Positions 1-9,976 of a stretch of DNA of 64,000 nt are shown here, one piece after another; position 1 is the stretch's first letter, and the number at the start of each line of letters is the position of its first letter. The notes under the pieces are model-generated. The model had not been told where the DNA came from and did no database searches. It was given only the letters and a program-made list of their open reading frames with translations. This stretch comes from Acorus gramineus. Taxonomy: Eukaryota > Streptophyta > Magnoliopsida > Acorales > Acoraceae. The position numbers were made by a program, and so were the translations under genes. Location of the stretch: assembly GCA_030737835.1 (NCBI GenBank), contig JAUJYN010000052.1, positions 1 to 64,000 on the forward strand. Direction: 5' to 3'.

Positions 1-11
1 AATCCAAGTGT

Positions 12-2294
12 TTGATCGCGGCGGTCAAGCCTCTGGTGGAACCATCAAAGGGTCTGGAACAGAGGGGCGTTGAGATGTCAAAGGCATCAAGTTCAAAGGG
101 AAAGATACGAGCAGAGGAGGCGGTGGCTCTCAAGGCGTCCATATCTAAGGGTAAGGAGAGCATTTGCGTGGAAACGGCACCTGACATTTCTGTTGGATGG
201 AATGTTTGTCCGCCCTCTGGGGGGAACAAGGAGGTCGAGGAGGGTGGGTGGCAGAAGGTGCAGGGTCGATCGAGGAGAAGCAAGGAAGTGCCAGAGTCGT
301 CCAGAAGAGGGGCTATTCATTTCAAGAGAGCTTATGGCGGTCTGTCCCTTCGGAATGTAGTCTGTTTTCGCTGCTTAGGAAGGGGACATCTTGCGAGAGA
401 CTGTCGTGATCCTCCCCGATGTTGGTCTTGCAAGAGGATGGGTCACCGCAGTTTCGTCTGCAAGTTTGAGCCTAGGGGGAACCCTTTGTTGGGGGGTCAG
501 GCTAGACCTTCTGGTGATCCACCCCCATGCCAACCTCCTCCTTGTCGAGTGGAGGTGGAGTGGTCATCGGAGATTCTAGATAGAACTCGCTCTCTTTGCA
601 AAAGTGTGGTGGCTACCTGGGAGGGAGGTCAGGAGGTGCAGGGAGTGGCTCTCCTCGCTCACCTGCAATCAAGATGGAAGGGGATTCCTTTCGGTTCTGT
701 CTGGAAATGTGGCCGGTGCAAATTCTTCGTTCGACTTCCTTCGTCTGTTGCACGTGACCTTATCCTCAAGGAGAGAAAGATAGCTGTCGAGGGAGGAGCC
801 ATTTCTTTCTCTGAGCCTGTGCTTTCGGATTTGGGTGTCAGGGGATACCAATTGCAAGTTTTACTTCGTGGTCTTCCGATGGTTTGGAGAACAGAGGGGG
901 TTCTTCGTAAGGTTGTCGAACCTTTTGGGTTCTTAATGAATTATGTCGAAATAATTGATTGTGAGGAGACCTTTCCGCCGGCTAAGGTGACAGTCTGGGT
1001 CACGAAGGAGACGGTTCCTCCACCATTGCTAGTGGCAGTTCTTGGGGGTTTGGAAGTTCTGGTCCAGGTGGAAGTGCTGCCTTCTTCTAGAACCAACTCC
1101 TATGCCGACACGGTGAAGTTCGGTCCTAATGCTGCATCCCGATGGGTCCCGGTTGGCGATGGTTTGGGTAAAGGTGTCTCTGGCTCGACTGCGGGTATCT
1201 CATCGGTGTCTCCGGTGGTCGAGTCTGAACAAGGAGAGGGTTCCGGTAGTCTGCCGGTGTCTCTACAGACGGTCTCTCGCTCCGAGGTGTTGGCTGACGT
1301 GGCACCCTCGGAGTCCCCCCTGGGTTGCCAGTTGGTCATTAATGATGGTGGATCCGTACCTTGCTCTGACAATCTTTCGACGGGTCAAATCGCAGGCTGC
1401 AGCCTGAAACGTAAGGTGGCGTGCCCACCAGTATCTGTTGGTGGCAGGTCGGCAAGTGGTCAAGGAAGGCAGGGTCCTTTTCGTGTGTCGACGGTTGCAG
1501 GAGGTAGGGGAGATGGTCAGAGAGTTGAAAGAAGAAGAAGAAGGGACATCTCTGTTTATTTCAAAAGACAAGTGGTGGGGTTATTCAAGCCACACGCATG
1601 CACCTCGGGGGGTCGTAAAGTGGATGGTCGCGGATCCAGGCCCATAAAGCCCATTTCTTCAGTATTCTATAGACGTGACCCGTCATGTCCAAAGGAACGA
1701 GATCCGACCCGGGTTCATGAAGTGAGATCCGATGTGTGCCCTTTCCACGTGCATACGGATTCTCCTTCTTTAAAACCCGTGAAGGTTCCCATGCAACAGA
1801 AGGTGAAGCCCAAGCATAAGTCAAAGATTAAATCGATAATTGTTTGCCAGCCGGTTCGGGTGGTTGACCACGGCTCCTCTTTGTTGATGGAGGCAGTGAC
1901 CGTGCCTTCGGAGGCGGCCACTTCTAGTCCTTCTTCTCTTGCGGAGGGAACATCCTTGCATGGAGAGCATTTAGATGGTGGCTTGGCGGTCTCGAAAGAG
2001 GAGGAGGTACCTCTTACAGCGCAGGTTTCTGACCTTGCGTTGGTCCCTTTCTCTGAGGGAGTCGAGGACCTGCTGGGGTCTGGGTCGCAGACTCCTAAGG
2101 AGGTTCCTTTGCCGGTTGTGGTCGAGCCAGGTGAAGCGGAGGTCCTCGGGTCACCGGGTTGCGAAAAGGCGACGCAGATTGGGGTCATTTTCCAGAATGA
2201 GGGACAAAGGTTCCAGTTCAAGTCCTTCCTGTATAAATCTAAGCAGGAATCCGGGGCGAACCTTCCACGTCGCAACCAGCAGAATCTCAGTTGA
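12..2294 (+). CDS. LINE ORF1 protein (gag-like, two CCHC zinc knuckles)
   Basis: The 760-residue frame begins at the first ATG in the window. The true start may lie upstream, since the frame could extend past base 1. Near residues 118-131 is a zinc knuckle CFRCLGRGHLARDC, directly followed by a second, CWSCKRMGHRSFVC; both fit C-x2-C-x4-H-x4-C. The middle part (about residues 175-370) resembles the RNA-binding region of plant L1 ORF1 proteins; the C-terminal half is low in recognisable motifs. In the family, ORF1 binds element RNA and forms the ribonucleoprotein with the ORF2 product. The frame has no internal stop, so this copy may still be coding. Confidence 0.85.
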   Translation: MIAAVKPLVEPSKGLEQRGVEMSKASSSKGKIRAEEAVALKASISKGKESICVETAPDISVGWNVCPPSGGNKEVEEGGWQKVQGRSRRSKEVPESSRRGAIHFKRAYGGLSLRNVVCFRCLGRGHLARDCRDPPRCWSCKRMGHRSFVCKFEPRGNPLLGGQARPSGDPPPCQPPPCRVEVEWSSEILDRTRSLCKSVVATWEGGQEVQGVALLAHLQSRWKGIPFGSVWKCGRCKFFVRLPSSVARDLILKERKIAVEGGAISFSEPVLSDLGVRGYQLQVLLRGLPMVWRTEGVLRKVVEPFGFLMNYVEIIDCEETFPPAKVTVWVTKETVPPPLLVAVLGGLEVLVQVEVLPSSRTNSYADTVKFGPNAASRWVPVGDGLGKGVSGSTAGISSVSPVVESEQGEGSGSLPVSLQTVSRSEVLADVAPSESPLGCQLVINDGGSVPCSDNLSTGQIAGCSLKRKVACPPVSVGGRSASGQGRQGPFRVSTVAGGRGDGQRVERRRRRDISVYFKRQVVGLFKPHACTSGGRKVDGRGSRPIKPISSVFYRRDPSCPKERDPTRVHEVRSDVCPFHVHTDSPSLKPVKVPMQQKVKPKHKSKIKSIIVCQPVRVVDHGSSLLMEAVTVPSEAATSSPSSLAEGTSLHGEHLDGGLAVSKEEEVPLTAQVSDLALVPFSEGVEDLLGSGSQTPKEVPLPVVVEPGEAEVLGSPGCEKATQIGVIFQNEGQRFQFKSFLYKSKQESGANLPRRNQQNLS

Positions 2295-2345
2295 CACTTT
2301 GGGTTTTGGTGGAGGATTTAGATAAGGGATTATATCAGTTGTTTT

Positions 2346-5300
2346 ATGTATAAATTTCTTTGTTGGAATATTCGAGGTCTTAATGATCCCGGAAAAAAGT
2401 TGGCTGTTAGGGAAGTGATCATGGCTCAAAGTATTAATTTAGTGTGCTTACAGGAGACTAAGATGGAAGCTTTCTCTCCGAGTGATCTTCGTTTGATCGG
2501 TGGGAACCGTATCGGGGCTTTTGAAGCAAAGGCCTCTGTGGGGGCCTCAGGTGGCATTGTGCTTGCTTGGAATGAGAAATGTTGGAAAAAAATTGATCTA
2601 AAAGTCCTCAATTTCTCGATCTCGATATTGTTGGAGGACATAAGAACCCATTGGAGATGGATTTGGACAGGGGTTTACGGGCCAAATGCGGATGATCGGC
2701 GGGAGGAGCTGTGGCAGGAACTCAGCAATGTAAAGTCTGAATGGAATCATCCATGGTGCTTAATGGGTGACTTCAATGTTACTCGCTTCACTGAAGACCG
2801 GAACAGAGTCGGGGAGATCTCGGGGGCAATGACTCGTTTTTCAGAATGGGTGACAGATGAAGGTTTATCTGATGTCCCTTTGTCTAACCAATGCTTCACT
2901 TGGAGTAACCTACGTGAGTTTCCCTCCTGTGCGCGGTTGGATCGGGTATTCTTGGATGTCACCTGGGAGGACCGTTTTCCATCGTGCAATCTCAGAGGCA
3001 TCCCCCGAACCACATCAGATCATTCTCCACTGGTGTTCGACGGGGGAACTGCCTTATTCCAGTCGTTCTATTTCAAATTCGAAAATTGGTGGCTACAATG
3101 CGAGCACTTCCGCGAGTTAGTCGAGGCCAATTGGGCTATCTCTGTTCCGGGGTTACGTGGGGCGCGGAAGGTGGCTTTCAAATTGAAGCGTCTCAAGTTG
3201 CTCCTTAAGCACTGGAACAGGGAACAAAGAAGGAATCAGAGACTTCGGAAGGAAGAAATTGAGCTGGAAGTAGAGCAGTTGGACAAAAGAGAAGAAGTAT
3301 CTGCTCTCTCTGTGGCGGAGAGGGAGCGCCGCATTGCCTTGAAAGGGGAGTGGATGTCGATTCTTCTTATGGAAGAAACTAAATGGAGGCAAGGGTCGCG
3401 GGAACTGTGGCTCAAAGAAGGAGACAACAACACAAAGTTCTTTCACAAAGTGGCAAACCAAAGGAAGCGAACAAACCATATTGGCTTGATTAGGGTTGAT
3501 GGATCTATTGTGGAAGACCCTCAGCGAATTGAACAGTCCTTTGTTCACTTCTTCAGCCGAGCTTTTCGAAACCCCAGTCGGCGGCAGCTTACTTGGAGAG
3601 ACGAGGAGCTTGGTCGTGTTCCTGACCATATGTGGCATGCTCTGGAAGCTAAAGTTTCTTTGGAGGAAGTGAAGTCTGCCATTTTTGGGGCTGAAGCAGA
3701 TAAGGCCCCTGGGCCTGATGGTTTTAACCTTCGTTTTTTTCAGGAATTTTGGCAGGTTTCCCATGAAGACCTCCTGGAAATGTTTACTGATTTTTGGTCT
3801 GGTGAGCAGGGGATTGGAGCTTTAAACGCTACATTTATAGCTCTAATTCCAAAGAAAGATGGTGCGATGGAACTTGGAGATTTTAGGCCAATCAGCCTCA
3901 TCAATAGCTCATACAAGATGATTGCAAAAGTTCTCGCGAACAGACTAAAGTTGGTGATCAGTTCCATGGTGGAAGATAGTCAATCGGCCTTCATCCCCGG
4001 TAGACTTCTTCAAGATGGCTTCATGGCAGTACAAGAGTGTTTATCAGCAGTTCATAAAGATAAACGGCAGGGCATTCTGATTAAACTGGACTTTGCAAGG
4101 GCTTATGACAATGTTAAGTGGGATTTCCTTCTACATCTCCTCTCCTGCCACGGCTTTGAACCCGCCTTACTAAGACTAATCAAAGAGTGCATCTCGACAG
4201 CCAAGGCGTCCGTTCTTGTGAATGGGAAACCTTGTGGGTTTTTTCATTTGAACAAAGGGCTCAGACAGGGAGACCCGCTGTCACCGTTATTGTTCACAGT
4301 GGTCACTAACGCTCTCAGCCGGATGTTGCGCATGGCAGAAGAAGCAGGGTGGGTAAAGGGTTTGAGCATATGTCGTGAGGGCCCTTCTCTTTCCCATGTT
4401 CAGTATGCAGACGACACCGTGATCCTATGCGCTGCCGAGGAGACATCCGTCCGGGGTGTTAAATTTGTTTGTCAATGTTTCGAGCTACTATCTGGTCTGC
4501 ACATTAACTTCCACAAAAGTGCAATGTTAGGCATTAACTTGAGCGGGGGAATCCTGTCGGACTTTGCACGTATCATGGGGTGTCTTGTGGACTCTTTTCC
4601 GGCATGGCATCTCGGGCTCCCTTTACATTTGGGGAAGCTCAAATCGGAGGCTTGGGCTCCTTTGGTTCAACGGTTTGAAAGGAGACTTGAAGGGTGGCAG
4701 TGTAGGGTCTTGAGCTTTGGTGCCCGTATTACTCTTCTTCAGTCGGTTCTCTCCAACCTCCCTATATTTTACCTCTCTCTTTTTAAAATCCCGAAAGGGG
4801 TTCTTCAGAGACTGGAAGGCATTAGGCGACGTTTTCTCTGGAACGGGTCGGGAACAGAGAGGCACAAAGTCCACCTTGTCAAGTGGGACTGGATTTGTAG
4901 TAGTAGAAAGGATGGGGGGGCTGGCATTCTAAACTTAGAACACATGAATACAGCCCTTCTGTTCAAGTGGAAATGGAGATGGATCCAGAACAGCTCTTTG
5001 ATGTGGTGTCGTATTGTAGAGGCTCGGTATCGAGTCGGGGGTTCGTTGACACATCGATTTCCGCGTGTGGCTCCGAGGGTCTCAAGGATTTGGCGTGACA
5101 TCCTCACCGTAACAGATCAATTTTCAGCGGCTATAAGATGGAAGGTGGGAGATGGAAGATCAGTTTTGTTCTGGGACGACCATTGGCTCGGTGATGGTCC
5201 TCTTCGCTCCCGCTTCCAATGTATTTTCAACCTATCTGTGGCACCCTTGGGTCGTGTCGGCCATTTCAGTATGCGCCAAGGTTCAGGCCGCATTTGGTCA

Positions 5301-6007
5301 ATCAATTTGTCCAGAGAGCTCTCGGAGGAGGAGGAGGAAGTCTTTGGTGATTGCTATTGGAGCTCTCTACTATTGAAATTAATGACCTTCCGGATGAAGC
5401 AACTTGGAGTCCACAACCACGTCAGGGGTTCTCGGTCCGAAGTTGTTACAGATGGTTAAGAAGAGATCATCCCCATTTGCAGTCGACGGCGTTGAAGTGG
5501 CGTGAAATTTGGGGTCCCAAAATTCCATTGAAGGTGAAAGCCTTTGTTTGGCTCATGTTTCAAGAAAGAGTGCTCACCAAAACATATAGAGCAAAGTGGT
5601 CTCTTCAGACGGACACTCTTTGTCCTATGTGCGAGACAGATGTGGAGACCCCGGAGCACCTGTTTGTGACTTGTTCTGTTGCCATGAAACTATGGGATCT
5701 ACTGAAGGTAGCGGTGGATTTCAATCTACAGTCGCTATCTCTGCAGGGACTTTGGGAAGCAGGTCGTAAGCTTAAGTTGACAGGAGACAGAAGTCCACGG
5801 GCAAAGGTGTCTCAATCTCTAGTCCCGGCGGTTGTATGGGCTCTCTGGTTGGCTCGTAATAGCAGAGTCTTTCGCAATACCAGAGTGTACCCGGAAAATG
5901 TTTGGGAATCGGCAGTGTACTTCATCAAATCTTGGGGACGGGCATGTGTGGGAGCGAACATCAGTTTTGATAGGGGTAAACTGATACTGATTGATGAATT
6001 AGTTTAA
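2346..6007 (+). pseudogene. LINE ORF2: endonuclease, reverse transcriptase, zf-RVT domain; one frameshift
   Basis: The frame from ATG 2346 runs to a stop at 5459, and the protein continues in another frame to 6007. The N-terminus is an exonuclease-endonuclease-phosphatase domain: CWNIRGLNDP, LQETKME, the GDFNVTRF motif and the terminal SDHSPL. The reverse transcriptase follows, with LIPKKDG, DFRPISLINSSYKMIAKVLA, SAFIPGR, KLDFARAYDNV, RQGDPLSPLLF and the catalytic QYADD near 4400-4420. After the frameshift (about 5350-5390) the second frame gives the plant LINE zf-RVT domain: IWGPKIPLKVKAFVW, then CPMCETDVETPEHLFVTC with the Cys-His pattern. In the family, the endonuclease nicks the target and the RT primes on it. 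One indel separates this copy from a complete ORF2; whether it is real or a sequencing error cannot be told here. Confidence 0.92.
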
Positions 6008-6185
6008 GTTGTTCATTTAGAGTTTCGGAATTGGCAGAATTCTCTTCTGCTATTCCACTTTTGTTGTAACTCTTTGATTGTATGGAATGCCTAGTTGGGT
6101 TGCCCCTCAGCTAGTTGTGTATCCATTTTATTGGGCTTTAGCTTTTAATGAAAAGGCTCCTGCCTACCTTTTCAATCAAAATTTT

Positions 6186-6759
6186 TTTTTATATATGTTG
6201 CATATTAGTGACCATTATTTATTAATAGAAGAGAAATAAAAGATGAGTAGCAATGCCTGGCTATCTTATCCAAGCAATGCGTGGCCAAAAATTGGAACCC
6301 CCACTAATAAGATCACATGATTATAGACAATGATTGATTATCGTAGATGGGCACCTTGGAGAAACGTGGACAAACTGTTCACTCACTCTCATTTAAAAAC
6401 ATGTCAAACACTTCGCAAATGCGCCACTATATATATGCATGTCTATCATCGATATCTTTTTTTCATGAGTGCTGATTCAGTCAGTTCATTTTTTAGCTAT
6501 GTTTGTAGCTTATAAAATATGATAGCACAATATATATCAATGTTCTAAAAAACGCTAGGTGCTTGTCGGACGGTTGAGAGGGGGACTAGGGATTAATCGG
6601 CTAATCGGGGATTACTCGGACACTATTTTAATAATACAAAATAATATATATATATATATATATAATGGCTAAATACTGAAAAAATAAAATAAAAAAATAA
6701 AATATTAAGGGAAGATGTAGATCAGTATACAAAATCGTCATGTCAACAAAAATATTGTG
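6186..6759. other. AT-rich spacer with a dispersed repeat fragment and a TA microsatellite
   Basis: No convincing gene is seen. Bases 6541-6625 (AACGCTAGGTGCTTGTCGG, then GGGATTAATCGGCTAATCGGGG) look like a short dispersed repeat of a kind common in plant genomes; its class is not certain. A (TA)n microsatellite lies at about 6645-6664. The rest is AT-rich and featureless. Confidence 0.45.
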
Positions 6760-6966
6760 TCAATGCTTCAACAAATGTTAAATGAGATAAATCCCTATGT
6801 GTCAGTTTTTAAAAGTGCAAGAGATATATAGTCAACAAATAATTTGATAAGTATGGAGATACGCATTGTTGGAAGCCGAGGTCGTAGACAATATGCTCGT
6901 CCTACAAGAAATGAGGTTGCTGTTTTATTGGTTGGTGATGGATGTGAAAATGTGGAAACAACATAG
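6760..6966 (+). pseudogene. Helitron Rep/helicase protein, N-terminal remnant
   Basis: One reading frame, broken by a single TAG at 6829-6831, encodes a pattern typical of the Helitron-like N-terminal region of plant Rep/helicase proteins. It reads MLQQMLNEINPYVSVFKSAR, then after the stop MEIRIVGSRG followed by PTRNEVAVLLVGD. In intact proteins of this family the block reads roughly LxxMLxxxNPYVxxFRSA and later LPTxxEVAALIVGD. It lies just before the rolling-circle Rep and Pif1-like helicase domains, neither of which I could recognise downstream. The remnant lies on the same strand as the RPA-like exons at 36790-59686, and autonomous plant Helitrons often carry RPA-like genes. The identification rests on motif memory, not on a search. 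Confidence 0.72.
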
Positions 6967-7671
6967 TTTTTATGTTCATATTTTTAGTTCCAGTATGTCA
7001 ACAGTTTAGATGATGTCGTAATACCAAAAAAAATGTTTAATTGTTAAATCATAGTTATGTGATAACAAGATACTACAACAATTTGGTATTATGTCTAATA
7101 TCGGCCAACTATCTCAAGAACATTTCCAAATAGAGTTTGGAGGGCCAAATCTGTAGCATTCAAACAAATATAGACTCAATTTGTTTTGGAAAGCGGATAC
7201 TTATGAACTTTCATGAACTAATACAATAATGGTATCAAGAGATGATCACAATTGTATAACTACCCTTATAGTCAAACTAGACATAGTACCAGAATGACCA
7301 GAATACTTTCTTGAAGAAAAAAAGCCAATGAGATATTATGTACCTCGTCACAAAGAGAAAAATAGATTCTCCTAAAGTGAGATCATAGAAATGCAGCTCC
7401 TCACATCGATATTTCACATATGGTACCGCAATGAAGTATAAACCAATATGCAAAATAAACATATATGGTCATGCATCCTGATTCCTGAAAGCATATATTA
7501 AATAGACTATGCCTATATAACCATAACCATCAAGTCTTTTGCCTTTATAAGAGGTCAAGTTGAGATGAATTTCAAGCACATTTTGTGATCACCTTTTAAC
7601 TTAGATCAACCCTTCAAATAGTGCATATTTTTCATCTTATATTAATCCTCGATATAATGGATTACCATATA
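6967..7671. other. AT-rich stretch, no gene recognised
   Basis: This is probably decayed Helitron sequence downstream of the Rep remnant, but no further domain could be read in any frame. Short open frames here have no recognisable motif. Confidence 0.4.
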
Positions 7672-8374
7672 TATTTTTTGTTGGAAAAAATCTTCTTTAA
7701 CTCCTCGAAATCATAAAAAGTTCATCTAAAGTAAAAAAAATCATCCTATGTCCCTATAAAGTGTATATGGTTAACGAATTTAGTCTTCCGGTCAAGAGTA
7801 TATTAAAATAAGTCCTCAAAAACTTACTAAAATTGGATTCAGTCCCTATAAACTTCATTAAATCAGATTTAGTTCTTTTGTAAGACAAAAATACCCTCGT
7901 CATTTTTTAATACACCCATCTTCTGAATTGTCATCCTCATCTGTAAAAAAAAAATATCCATCAAACCTTATTTGATGTATAAAATTGAGTCATTTTTCAA
8001 TATTTTCAACTCCTCAATCTCATTGCAGAGATTGAACAAAAAAAATTACAGCTTCATCAACTCCATTACAAAATCAATAGAGAAAACAATTTAAAAACCC
8101 AATCAAAATTCTATAATACATTCTTAACTCAAAATTACTAGCAATAAAAAGCATAACACCTTGATTATAGCAATAAAAAGCATAACACCTTGATTATAAA
8201 ACTATAATTTGTTTAATAAAATTTAAATAAATCATAATATTTTTAGATAATCACATGGATTTTTTTTTATTTTAAGAAGACTTTAGGGAGTTAATACGAT
8301 TTTTAAATTTTACAGGGACTTTTTTCGATTTCCATAAGTTTTCAAGGAGTTATATCAATTTTTTTCAACAAAGA
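7672..8374. mobile_element. MITE-like element with imperfect terminal inverted repeats
   Basis: The left end reads TTTTGTTGGAAAAAATC and then AACTCCTCGAAA. The reverse complement of the right end reads CTTTGTTGAAAAAAATTG and then AACTCCTTGAAAA. The two ends therefore form an imperfect inverted repeat of about 35-40 bases around an AT-rich core of about 630 bases. No transposase frame is present, which fits a non-autonomous DNA element. No target-site duplication is clear, so the superfamily cannot be assigned. Confidence 0.5.
8140..8197. repeat. Tandem duplication, 2 x 29 bp
   Basis: Bases 8140-8168 and 8169-8197 are identical 29-base units (beginning AGCAATAAAAAGCATAAC). They lie inside the MITE-like element. 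This looks like a recent replication-slippage duplication. Confidence 0.9.
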
Positions 8375-8500
8375 AAATAAATTTTAAAAGAGCATAATAG
8401 TAATTTATCATGCATGGTTAGGGTTAACCACATATCTAGTTAGTTATAGGAACTTAAATAAATATTATCTAATAAGATAAAGACCTGAGTGAATTTATTA

Positions 8501-8558
8501 ATTTTACAGGGACTTTTTTTTATTTACATAAGTTTCTAGAGAGCTATATCGATTTTTC
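8501..8558. repeat. Second, partial copy of the MITE-like element's right end
   Basis: This stretch (ATTTTACAGGGACTTTTTTT onward) parallels 8307-8366 in the same orientation, with about a dozen substitutions. It is a diverged direct repeat of the right terminal part of the MITE-like element at 7672-8374, ending near TTTTTCCCATTTTTGTTTC. Confidence 0.55.
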
Positions 8559-8763
8559 CCATTTTTGTTTCATCGACTAGTATACATATATACCACTTAT
8601 ATAAAATAGTAAAAAATAACAAATGCTTATATCATCCCTTTTCCTCTCTTTTAGATTACCATGCATGCATCAAGAATAAAATTGGTAAATTATGTCAAAT
8701 GCAAGTCAAAGATAAAAGTGATTCTGAACAAACGAATAAGTAATTAAGTTTTCATAGATAAAA

Positions 8764-8840
8764 ATGGGCAGGGCCGGAGCCATAGCCATGTAGGGACAAG
8801 GGGGGCTCAAGCCCCTCCTTGCATTTTTTTTTTTTTTTTG
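8764..8840. repeat. Short dispersed-repeat fragment ending in poly-T
   Basis: The segment GCAGGGCCGGAGCCATAG, then a G-run and CTCAAGCCCCTCC, ends in a run of about 14 T. It resembles the terminal part of small non-autonomous elements common in plant DNA. The class is not certain and no matching second end was found. Confidence 0.35.
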
Positions 8841-9003
8841 ATAATGTTACATCCAGTCTTTTTTTCAGTCCTAAATCTAATCTATAAATGTTTTGAATTT
8901 TTTAAAATTAATATAGCTAATCTAACAAGGTATTTATAAAAGATGTAAAAAAAAATTATCGAAGCATCTACCTCGCTAAAGTGAGTATGCGCTTTGATAA
9001 TTT
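8841..9003. other. AT-rich flank of the copia LTR
   Basis: No feature was recognised. The sequence ends where the copia LTR begins with TGTTAA. Confidence 0.4.
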
Positions 9004-9129
9004 TGTTAAATGTATATATATATTAGGATTAAGGGTAGATTAGTCTTTTCCTTGTTTTCCCTTTTGTACTATAAATATTGGATACAAACCCTAATAAGAT
9101 TCTTGATTTATTCTTTTCATATTCTAACA
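9004..9129 (+). repeat. Short copia LTR (126 bp)
   Basis: The right edge is fixed by the primer site that follows: the LTR ends CTAACA immediately before TGGTATCAGAGC. The left edge is proposed at TGTTAA (9004), because it forms the TGTTA...TAACA terminal inverted pair expected of an LTR. A TATA-like stretch (ACTATAAATATTGG) lies at about 9068-9081. At 126 bp this is unusually short, in the range of TRIM-like copia elements. The left boundary is inferred, since the 3' LTR is not available for comparison. Confidence 0.6.
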
Positions 9130-9141
9130 TGGTATCAGAGC
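9130..9141 (+). promoter_or_regulatory. Primer-binding site (initiator Met-tRNA type)
   Basis: TGGTATCAGAGC directly follows the LTR end CTAACA. It is complementary to the 3' end of plant initiator methionine tRNA, the usual primer for minus-strand synthesis in copia elements. Confidence 0.92.
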
Positions 9142-9976
9142 TTGAATCTAATTTTTTTATTTGATTTTCTGTTGGCGTTACTCTCGGTTTGCGAGATCGT
9201 CGACGCTTCGCTATCCGTCGCCCCGTTCGTGTCACCCCGTGCAGATTCGCAGCCCCCGCGCCATTGTGTTGCCGTCACGCCGTCGCTGCTCCGCTGTCGT
9301 GCTGCCGTTGCGCCGCCTCATGCAGCCCCGCTGCTGTCCTCGCGCAGATCTGCAGCATTTGTGCCGCTGCTGTCCCGCCCTATCGCGTCGCCTCGCGCTG
9401 CTCTGCCACCCTGCCACGCCGTCCAGCGCCACCCTACCTTGCCCTGCCCGTGCCCCGTCCGCACACTGCCCGTGCCTGCCTGCACGTAGTCTCTGTGTTG
9501 CGTGATTAGCGCAGATCCATGCGGATCAGCCTAAATTTCCTGGGATCTTGTCCCGGATTCTGTCACGGACAGCATCCCTGATCTCTTAGGAATTCGTCCC
9601 GAGCCCAGACGTGTCAACGCGTCCCGGATCCAGTGCTTCGTGCCCGCGCGGGCCCGGCCTAGCACCCGCTTGCGCCCGGCCCTGCCGCCCGACCCGGGTC
9701 CAGCGACCGACCCGACCCGGCTCTAACGCCCGACTCGGTTCCAGCACCAGCTGCCCGACCTGGATCCACTGCCTGACCTGGATCCGTGACCCGTTTACCG
9801 CCCCGTTATCGCCTTTTTCAGTATTTTCTTTATCCGGCAGCTACGGGTTCATTCGAACTCTAAATATAGTTATATTGGTACTCATTTTGCTCCAGTTTTC
9901 GTTCTGCACGCATCTGGGACTATATTTTCATCATCCGAGGCATATATTTATTCTGTTATTCTCTTTTTTGCCTATT

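Larger units (their letters stand above)
1..6185 (+). mobile_element. L1-type non-LTR retrotransposon (LINE), 5' end outside window
   Basis: Two consecutive reading frames on the + strand encode a nucleic-acid-binding ORF1 and an endonuclease/reverse transcriptase ORF2, the usual plant L1 layout. Between them is a 51-base spacer. After ORF2 a roughly 180-base 3' untranslated region ends in TTTCAATCAAAA followed by a T-rich run near 6180-6190. No clear long poly(A) tail or target-site duplication can be defined, because the 5' end lies before base 1. Coding capacity is nearly complete apart from one frameshift in ORF2, so the copy is probably fairly young. The class is well supported by domain content; the exact 3' boundary is uncertain by about 10 bases. 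Confidence 0.93.

Noticed and set aside
6330-6515. Short open frame of 61 residues near the LINE 3' end
   Set aside because: No domain, no codon signal and AT-rich context; likely chance.
6967-7671. Continuation of the Helitron helicase gene
   Set aside because: I expected the rolling-circle or Pif1-like motifs but could not read any of them in six frames.
9010-9509. Open frames of 106-159 residues across the copia leader
   Set aside because: They overlap in three frames in C-rich sequence and lie between the LTR/primer site and gag, where copia elements have an untranslated leader.
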